Positions 6,651 through 10,896 of a DNA stretch of 10,896 nucleotides are shown here, piece by piece. The notes beneath the pieces were generated by a model. The model was not told where the DNA came from and did not search any database. It saw only the letters and a program-made list of their open reading frames with translations. The DNA lies in contig JAHLWJ010000141.1 in the NCBI GenBank assembly GCA_019057975.1, forward strand, positions 1 through 10,896, in the 5' to 3' direction. Source of the stretch: Promethearchaeota archaeon (lineage in GTDB: Archaea; Asgardarchaeota; Lokiarchaeia; Sigynarchaeales; SOKP01). Numbering within the stretch: the stretch's first letter is position 1; every line of letters begins with the position of its first letter. The position numbers and the translations under genes are program-made.

Positions 6651-7043
6651 ATGGCTAAATGGTTTACTAAAACGCATCAATGGTTTGATGATGGAACAAA
6701 AGAAGTAGGACTCACCCCTTATGCCGCTGAACAATTAGGTGAGATTTCTTTTGTTGATGTTGAGGGTCTTGATGGTGCCGAACTAGAACAAGTAAAAATG
6801 GATGGAGATGAGCCCACTAGCGACCCAATAGATTGTACTGTAGAAAGTAGTAAAGCTGTTGGAGATATCTATAGTCCAGTCTCGGGGGCAGTCACCGCAA
6901 TTAATTCTGATTTAATGGACGAGCCAGAAAAGATTAACGAAGATGCTTTCGCAGCTTGGCTCTATAAAATCGATCCTTCGAACTGGGATGCTGAAAAGGG
7001 TAATTTGTTGGATGAAGCAGCTTATAAAGCTTTTTCTGGATAA
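6651..7043 (+). CDS. gcvH: Glycine cleavage system H protein (lipoyl carrier)
   Basis: A 130-residue protein of typical GcvH length. It carries a lipoyl group that shuttles the aminomethyl intermediate between the P, T and L proteins of glycine cleavage. The lipoylation site is the lysine of VESSKAVGDIYSPVSG (64-79), K68, matching the family pattern ESxKAxSDxYSPxSG. The N-terminal HQWFDDGTKEVGLTPYAAEQLG (9-30) is the usual first beta-hairpin, and LYKIDPSNW (104-112) is the conserved C-terminal strand and turn. No gcvP, gcvT, lpd or lipoate-attachment gene is present here, so this is a stand-alone carrier gene; such solo GcvH proteins can also take part in lipoate assembly on GcvH. Codon use is visibly more G+C-rich and more acidic than its neighbours, with a strong Shine-Dalgarno sequence and tandem stops TAATAA, suggesting high expression or acquisition by transfer. 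Confidence 0.96.
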   Translation: MAKWFTKTHQWFDDGTKEVGLTPYAAEQLGEISFVDVEGLDGAELEQVKMDGDEPTSDPIDCTVESSKAVGDIYSPVSGAVTAINSDLMDEPEKINEDAFAAWLYKIDPSNWDAEKGNLLDEAAYKAFSG

Positions 7044-7071
7044 TAAACCAGAAATTTCATTTTTACTCTAT

Positions 7072-7097
7072 AATTTTTTTTCTTTTTTTTAAAATTA
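7072..7097 (+). terminator. Poly-T terminator of gcvH abutting the next promoter
   Basis: Two T-runs (7074-7081 and 7083-7090, broken by a single C) begin 30 bases after the gcvH stop. They fit the U-tract terminators of archaeal RNA polymerase. The A-run that follows makes a TATA-like ttttaaaatta (7087-7097) about 22 bases before the ATG at 7114, so termination and re-initiation signals lie back to back. Confidence 0.55.
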
Positions 7098-7113
7098 ATA
7101 ATTTCTAAGAAGC

Positions 7114-7911
7114 ATGAAAGATCAAATTAAATTCACAATAGGTTTGATAATAAACCCAATCTCAGGAATGGGCGGATCTGTTGGATTAAAAGGGACTGAT
7201 GGGAGAGAAATTTTACTAGACGCTATAGAAATGGGAGCTAAACCGAGTGCTGTAAACCGAACTAGAGAACTCTTAATTGAATTAAAATCCATAAAGGCAA
7301 ATTTGAAATTTATAATCTGCCCTGGAATTATGGGTGAATCTTTATTTTTAGAAAAGGAGTTTGATTTTGAATATACTTGCATTAAACATCCATTATTCAA
7401 TAAAGTAGAGGATATCTTAGATACTACTGCTAATCATACTAAAATCGCCACTGCAATCATAAAAAAGTTTGATGACTTGAATCTTTTATTATTTGTTGGT
7501 GGTGATGGCACAGCCAGAGATATTTTTAATATAATTGGTAAAACTATACCTTGTTTAGGAATTCCTGCGGGTGTGAAAATTTATTCAAGTGTGTTTTCCC
7601 TAAACCCTAAAGTAGCAAGTAGCCTTATACTTCAATTTCTATTGGAGGAAATTCCATTGAAAGAGTCAGTAGTGTTAGATATAAATGAAAATGAATATAG
7701 AAATGGAAAATTGATAACAAGTTTATATGGATATTTACTTACACCTTTTAGTCCACAATATATGCAATTATCTAAAATGGGTTCACCTGAATCTGATTTA
7801 GATAACCAAGAACGTATCGCGAAACGAATAATTGAATCATTAAAAAATGATATATATTATCTTTTAGGACCAGGAACTACGACAAAAGTTATAGCAGATA
7901 AATTAAATTAA
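7114..7911 (+). CDS. ATP-NAD kinase (COG3199 type), N-terminal two-thirds, ended by an in-frame TAA
   Basis: The 265 residues match the archaeal ATP-NAD kinase family, which phosphorylates NAD to NADP. Motifs: LIINPISGMGGSVGLKGTDG (11-30), the kinase signature FVGGDGTARDIF (127-138), GIPAGVKIYSSVF (149-161), and LLGPGTTTKVIADKL (250-264). In full-length homologues this is followed by a strand reading like TLLGVD and then a C-terminal domain. Here a TAA at 7909-7911 intervenes, yet the same frame continues directly as PKTILGID and into the missing C-terminal part (7936-8265). The two pieces are thus one ancestral gene broken by a single nonsense codon, with no frameshift and no other lesion visible. 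Whether this is a young pseudogene, a sequence error, a split gene or stop-codon read-through cannot be decided here. ATG start with a TATA-like element upstream. Confidence 0.9.
   Translation: MKDQIKFTIGLIINPISGMGGSVGLKGTDGREILLDAIEMGAKPSAVNRTRELLIELKSIKANLKFIICPGIMGESLFLEKEFDFEYTCIKHPLFNKVEDILDTTANHTKIATAIIKKFDDLNLLLFVGGDGTARDIFNIIGKTIPCLGIPAGVKIYSSVFSLNPKVASSLILQFLLEEIPLKESVVLDINENEYRNGKLITSLYGYLLTPFSPQYMQLSKMGSPESDLDNQERIAKRIIESLKNDIYYLLGPGTTTKVIADKLN
7909..7911 (+). other. In-frame TAA interrupting the NAD kinase reading frame
   Basis: The codons before it encode IADKLN and those after it encode PKTILGIDLCLNKK in the same frame. The reading frame from 7114 to 8265 would otherwise be continuous (383 codons before the final stop, counting this TAA), which is the usual size of the family. 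A one-base change from AAA, CAA, GAA, TTA or TAT/TAC would restore it. Confidence 0.85.
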
Positions 7912-7935
7912 CCTAAAACAATATTAGGTATTGAT

Positions 7936-8265
7936 TTGTGTTTAAATAAAAAAATAATAGCAACTGATTTAAATGAAAAAGAAATTTTAAGATATATTAA
8001 AAAAAGTAACGCTATAATTATCATATCCCCAATAGGTAAACAAGGCTTTATATTTGGAAGAGGTAATCTACAATTTACTCCACAAGTGATAAAGAAAGTA
8101 AGCTCTAAAAATATTATTATTATTTCATCAAAATTTAAATTACAAAATATCCCAAATCAAATATTACGTTTAGATACTCGAGATTCTGAATTAGATAAAA
8201 ATTTGCGAGGATTATACAAAGTTTATGTAGATTATGATGAGATACAAATTTGTAAAGTAAAATAA
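7936..8265 (+). CDS. ATP-NAD kinase, C-terminal part (in frame with the upstream piece)
   Basis: The 109 residues from a possible TTG start at 7936 carry the C-terminal landmarks of the same NAD kinase family: ATDLNEKEILRYI (9-21), IIIISPIGKQGFIFGRGNLQ (27-46), FTPQVIKKV (47-55) and LDTRDSELDKNLRGLYKV (79-96). The S/TPIGxQGFIFGRGNQQ motif is highly characteristic. The open frame actually begins at 7912, immediately after the TAA, and the residues lost by starting at 7936 (PKTILGID) belong to a conserved strand. A weak AGGT at 7926-7929, six bases before the TTG, could permit re-initiation if the two halves are made as separate subunits. The gene ends 13 bp from the convergent OSTC-like gene. 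On its own this fragment lacks the GGDGT nucleotide-binding motif, so it cannot be an independent kinase. Confidence 0.8.
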   Translation: MCLNKKIIATDLNEKEILRYIKKSNAIIIISPIGKQGFIFGRGNLQFTPQVIKKVSSKNIIIISSKFKLQNIPNQILRLDTRDSELDKNLRGLYKVYVDYDEIQICKVK

Positions 8266-8278
8266 ATATCTTCACTTA

Positions 8279-8800
8279 TTACTGAGCCAAGGCTCCTGTC
8301 TTCACCGCTATAATATATTGGAGAGCAATAAATGTTATTAATATGGTTAGAACTCCAATTAAAAGAATCGTTATTGCCATTTTTCGATTATAAACATATT
8401 TTGACGCCTGATACAAAAATACAAATCCAGTAGAGCATAATAAAATTAGGATTGAAGCCACAATACTCTCAATTATGAAAGCTTCATTAATATCTTTTAA
8501 TATAAAAATGGGATCTCCTAGCTGAGTTGCCCCTAATGCGGGTGGTTTTCTAACAAGTAAATACGCTATTCCTGTTTGAAGTATAAATAAAATTATAAAT
8601 ACACCTATTATACTTAAAGACCTTGACGGCATAGGAAGTGATAATTTTGGATGCCTAAGTTTTGGGAAATTTACTTTTGGTTTTCTTAGTGTATTTCCAA
8701 GAACCCATGGAGTCTTCCTTTTAATTTTCTCCATCACAGTCTCAGAGCCAATTATTTCTTCTTTTTTAAGTTCTTTTTTAGTTTTTGGCTGTTTTTGCAT
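8279..8800 (-). CDS. Three-helix membrane protein resembling OSTC / OST3-OST6 oligosaccharyltransferase subunit
   Basis: A 173-residue membrane protein. Residues 1-60 are basic and proline-rich (Lys/Arg/Pro repeats such as RKPKVNFPKLRHPKLSLP) and probably cytoplasmic. Three hydrophobic helices follow: about 62-83, 107-130 and 141-163. Between the first two is LLVRKPPALGATQLGDPIF (81-99), followed by NEAFIIESIVASILILLCS (105-123). From memory, this pattern parallels human OSTC: a first helix, a VEPPSVGS loop ending in a P-x-x-F stretch, then NGQYIMEGLASSFLFT, a short loop, and a third helix ending in a short polar tail. OSTC and the OST3/6 membrane region adapt the STT3 complex for N-glycosylation and sit near the translocon. 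Asgard archaea are reported to encode OST3/6-like proteins. Lies downstream of the dipeptidase gene by 72 bp. The assignment rests on pattern similarity only. Confidence 0.62.
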   Translation of the reverse strand: MQKQPKTKKELKKEEIIGSETVMEKIKRKTPWVLGNTLRKPKVNFPKLRHPKLSLPMPSRSLSIIGVFIILFILQTGIAYLLVRKPPALGATQLGDPIFILKDINEAFIIESIVASILILLCSTGFVFLYQASKYVYNRKMAITILLIGVLTILITFIALQYIIAVKTGALAQ

Positions 8801-8872
8801 AATTAACTATAATTGAATTATTTATTACAATTTAATAATTTTTTCAAATACCTTCGAATAAATTTTGATATT

Positions 8873-10381
8873 TTAATTTAGTTTTACTAATAAGGATATC
8901 AAGAAATTCCAAATCTTCTCCACAGAATGTATCGATATTCTCTCATCGGGGGAATGAGCTCCAATATTTTTAGGACCAATTGATATCATTTCCATGTCTG
9001 GATATTTTTTCTTCAAAATTCCACATTCTAATCCTGCATGAATCGCTTTAACATCAATAATTTTATTAAATATGGCTTTAAATGCATCCTTAGCTAACTT
9101 TAAAAGTTTTGAATTAAAATTTGGCTGCCAACCAGGATAATCGGAATTTATAATGATATCCCCCTCCAAATTCGTTAATTCAAATAAAGATATAGCTTTC
9201 TCCCAAATAATAATTTTAAAGTATTCACTTAAACTTCGTTGACTTAATTTTATTTCAATCTTGTCCTTTTCAGTTTTTATTACTCCTAAATTAGATGAAG
9301 TAAAAACAAGTCCCTTAATTTTTGGATGCATAGAAAGAGGACCATTTGGTATTGTATACAGAAAGTCAAGAATATTGTCTTGAATTCTTTTTGTAAATAC
9401 CTCGTTTTCATCATAGTTATCCACTTTTTCAACAGAAATATCCATTTCAGGTTCAATGCCATTAAAGACTACCTTGATTTTAATTACAAGGTCCTTAATA
9501 AATTCACGTATCTCTAAAAAATCCTCTTCTCTAATAAAGATATTAGCTCTGGCTTCCCTAGGTATCGCATTAGTTCTGTTGCCACCATTAATAGAGTTAA
9601 TACATATCATGTACTTGTTATTTAATTTCCATAGCACTTCCCCTATGATTTTTAATGCATTTCCCCTTCCTAGATGAATATCAACGCCTGAATGTCCGCC
9701 AATCAAACCAGATACAAAAATTCTTATTGGAATTAGATTTTCTTCCCCATTTATCCTAAACGTTTCTCTTTTTATATGAAAAAAAGTCACTCTTCCCCCA
9801 GCACAGCCAACTGTCACGGAATCCTCGTCTTCTGCATCTAAGTTAATAAGAAAATTCCCCTGTATTAAATCATCGTCAATATTGAATGCTCCACGTAAAC
9901 CTATTTCTTCATCAACAGTAAACAAAAGATCAAATTCTAGTGAATCGAAGTTCAATTCCCCATCATGAATTTTTTTCATAAGTGTTAATAAATACCCTAT
10001 ACCAACCCCATTATCAGCACCTAATGTGGTTCCTTCAGCGGTAACCCATTTTTCATTGTCAATTTCAATTATTTTTAATTTTAATGGATCCTTAGAAAAA
10101 TCATGAGAAATTCCCTCATTTTTTTCGCACACCATATCCATATGGCATTGCAAAACAACTTTATCTTTTGCTTTTTTTTTTGCTGAAACTCGTACTACAA
10201 GATTACCTGTTTTATCAACTTTAGTTTTAAACCCTAATTTCTCAGCTTCTTCCTTTATATAAGTTCTCACTTTTTCTTCGTGCTCTGAACATCGAGGGAT
10301 CTTAGTAATTTGTTCGAAATATTCCCAAAATTCAGAAGGTTGTCCTAACTCTTTTAATTTTGACAAAAATATACCTTCCAA
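8873..10381 (-). CDS. pepD: PepD-type aminoacyl-histidine dipeptidase (M20C metallopeptidase)
   Basis: A 502-residue cytosolic di-zinc peptidase that cleaves Xaa-His and other dipeptides; E. coli PepD has about 485 residues. The M20 metal and catalytic positions are all present: H80 and D82 in LQCHMDMVCEKN, D123 in LGADNGVGIGY (120-130), the catalytic/metal pair E158-E159 in FTVDEEIGLRGA, D182 in LINLDAEDED, and the last histidine near H476 in IGPKNIGAHSPDERIS. GLIGGHSGVDIHLGRGNA marks the lid domain, and the PepD-specific IHAGLECGILK is near the end. The start is uncertain: a TTG at 10381, or a TTG at 10366 preceded by GGAAGGT (10379-10373) with a six-base spacing. It diverges from the GATase1-like gene and probably precedes the OSTC-like gene in a loose transcription unit. 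The family is commoner in bacteria, so an old transfer is possible. Confidence 0.95.
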   Translation of the reverse strand: MEGIFLSKLKELGQPSEFWEYFEQITKIPRCSEHEEKVRTYIKEEAEKLGFKTKVDKTGNLVVRVSAKKKAKDKVVLQCHMDMVCEKNEGISHDFSKDPLKLKIIEIDNEKWVTAEGTTLGADNGVGIGYLLTLMKKIHDGELNFDSLEFDLLFTVDEEIGLRGAFNIDDDLIQGNFLINLDAEDEDSVTVGCAGGRVTFFHIKRETFRINGEENLIPIRIFVSGLIGGHSGVDIHLGRGNALKIIGEVLWKLNNKYMICINSINGGNRTNAIPREARANIFIREEDFLEIREFIKDLVIKIKVVFNGIEPEMDISVEKVDNYDENEVFTKRIQDNILDFLYTIPNGPLSMHPKIKGLVFTSSNLGVIKTEKDKIEIKLSQRSLSEYFKIIIWEKAISLFELTNLEGDIIINSDYPGWQPNFNSKLLKLAKDAFKAIFNKIIDVKAIHAGLECGILKKKYPDMEMISIGPKNIGAHSPDERISIHSVEKIWNFLISLLVKLN

Positions 10382-10399
10382 TCAAAATATATATAATAA

Positions 10400-10424
10400 T
10401 TATTTTATAATAATTATAAAATAA
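10400..10424. repeat. 25-bp palindrome in the pepD / GATase1-like divergent promoter
   Basis: TTATTTTATAA (10400-10410), spacer TAA, and TTATAAAATAA (10414-10424) form a perfect 11-bp inverted repeat. Each arm includes a TATA-like TATAAAAT on one strand. The minus-strand copy (10409-10402) is about 24 bases from the pepD TTG at 10381, so the repeat could be the core promoter of pepD, an operator, or both. The pure A/T content raises the odds of a chance match. Confidence 0.45.
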
Positions 10425-10436
10425 CACTAAATTCCT

Positions 10437-10449
10437 TATAATATTATTT
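10437..10449 (+). promoter_or_regulatory. TATA-like element before the GATase1-like gene
   Basis: tataatatta-type sequence (within 10437-10449) is centred about 20-23 bases before the ATG at 10463. This is slightly close for a strictly leaderless start but within reach. No good Shine-Dalgarno sequence is present; only aaagg at 10450-10454. Confidence 0.3.
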
Positions 10450-10462
10450 AAAGGCTGATCAA

Positions 10463-10896
10463 ATGAGTATGAAAGACATCTATTCGGAAGTAAAGAAGCG
10501 CAAGATGGAAGCACTGAATAAAAAGGATGTTGTAGAAGCTGTAGAAAAACATGGAAAAATTTTAGCGATTAATGGAAGATATGAAAAACCTAAAAAAGTG
10601 GTAGAACATATGTACGCTTCAGTGAAAAAAGTTGTAAAAGAAAGAGAAATCATGAAAGAAAATCTATCACAGTACGATGTAGTTCTTATAGGGTGCCCTG
10701 GTAGTGATATTCCCCATGCTGCTTATCCAAAAGTAAAAGATTTTGTAACAAATGGGGGATGGTTAATAACTACTGATTGGGCAATTCAAAGTATCATAGA
10801 AAATATTTTTCCTGGGTATATAAGATGGAATCGTGCAAAAACCGCCGATGCAGTTGTTCCATGTCAAATTATTCAACCAGACCATCCATTTTTAGA
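10463..10896 (+). CDS. GATase1-like protein (partial, C-terminus beyond right edge)
   Basis: An ATG at 10463 opens 144 complete codons that run off the right edge. An ATG two codons later is an alternative start. The first 70 residues are charged and helical, with a strand KILAINGRYEKPKKV (32-46). The core QYDVVLIGCPGSDIP (70-84), KVKDFVTNGGWLITTDWAIQ (90-109), IENIFPGYIRW (112-122) and DHPF (140-143) has the strand-loop pattern of class I glutamine-amidotransferase-like/ThuA-like folds: a DVVxxGCPG strand, a helix packing as FVxxGGxLxTTDWA, and a late HPxL. I do not recognise a named family, and an amidotransferase nucleophile elbow is not evident in what is visible, so enzymatic activity should not be assumed. 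It diverges from pepD across 81 bp containing a palindrome. Base composition is a little richer in G+C than most neighbours. Confidence 0.7.
   Translation, partial: MSMKDIYSEVKKRKMEALNKKDVVEAVEKHGKILAINGRYEKPKKVVEHMYASVKKVVKEREIMKENLSQYDVVLIGCPGSDIPHAAYPKVKDFVTNGGWLITTDWAIQSIIENIFPGYIRWNRAKTADAVVPCQIIQPDHPFL

Noticed and set aside
7122..7400. Minus-strand frame inside the NAD kinase gene
   Set aside because: Antisense to the NPISGMGG region of a well-recognised enzyme.
7114..8265. Stop-codon reassignment (TAA read as an amino acid genome-wide)
   Set aside because: trm1, rlmE, gcvH, the RadA-like gene and others in the window end at TAA right where their families end, so TAA is used as a normal stop.
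9326..9677. Two plus-strand frames inside pepD
   Set aside because: Both are antisense to an intact 502-residue peptidase and show no family signal.
10332..10514. Minus-strand frame bridging the pepD 5' end and the GATase1-like gene
   Set aside because: It overlaps two better-supported genes and the A/T-rich promoter; its translation is low-complexity (Ile/Tyr/Asn runs).
1..10896. CRISPR array, insertion sequence, tRNA or rRNA gene
   Set aside because: No regularly spaced repeats, transposase motifs, terminal inverted repeats, or tRNA/rRNA-like G+C-rich structured segments were seen; the gaps are short and A/T-rich.

Overview
This is a strongly AT-rich window (by eye under one third G+C), tightly packed with genes on both strands, and it is almost certainly archaeal. 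The evidence is a tRNA m2,2-G26 methyltransferase of the Trm1 family, two RecA/RadA-superfamily ATPases, a TFE-beta/RPC39-like transcription factor with its Fe-S cysteine signature, an archaeal MptE-type pterin pyrophosphokinase, and an archaeal-type ATP-NAD kinase. A three-helix membrane protein resembling eukaryotic OSTC and the membrane part of OST3/6 points to an Asgard archaeon, perhaps of the Lokiarchaeia type. That last placement is an inference; no rRNA or tRNA gene is present to test it.

Layout. Positions 1-1376 (minus) hold the N-terminal part of a TlyA-type rRNA 2'-O-methyltransferase and an unrecognised protein with an RNase H-fold, RuvC-like core. A 44-bp AT-rich divergent gap separates them from a plus-strand run (1421-4070): a short RadB-like ATPase, Trm1, and an RlmE/FtsJ methyltransferase. 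This run abuts, with no spacer, a convergent TFE-beta-like gene (4682-4071) that carries an added N-terminal zinc finger. The longest gene-free stretch (4683-4861) is a divergent promoter region leading to a second RadA paralogue (4862-5680), which converges on mptE (6530-5685).

Next come gcvH (6651-7043), the only gene here with a clear Shine-Dalgarno sequence and visibly richer in G+C, and an ATP-NAD kinase locus (7114-8265) split by one in-frame TAA. On the minus strand follow the OSTC-like membrane protein (8800-8279) and a PepD-type M20 dipeptidase (10381-8873). A divergent gap with a 25-bp palindrome leads to a gene cut by the right edge that looks like a GATase1-like protein.

Functional picture. 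No single operon-encoded pathway is evident. Three RNA methyltransferases (TlyA, Trm1, RlmE) and two RecA-like ATPases plus a RuvC-like protein make the left half an information-processing neighbourhood. The right half is metabolic (pterin, glycine cleavage/lipoyl carrier, NADP synthesis, dipeptide hydrolysis) with one protein-glycosylation component. Several genes have TATA-like boxes about 23-30 bases before the start codon and no Shine-Dalgarno sequence, and TTG starts are frequent; both suggest leaderless transcripts. No CRISPR array, insertion sequence, tRNA or rRNA was seen.
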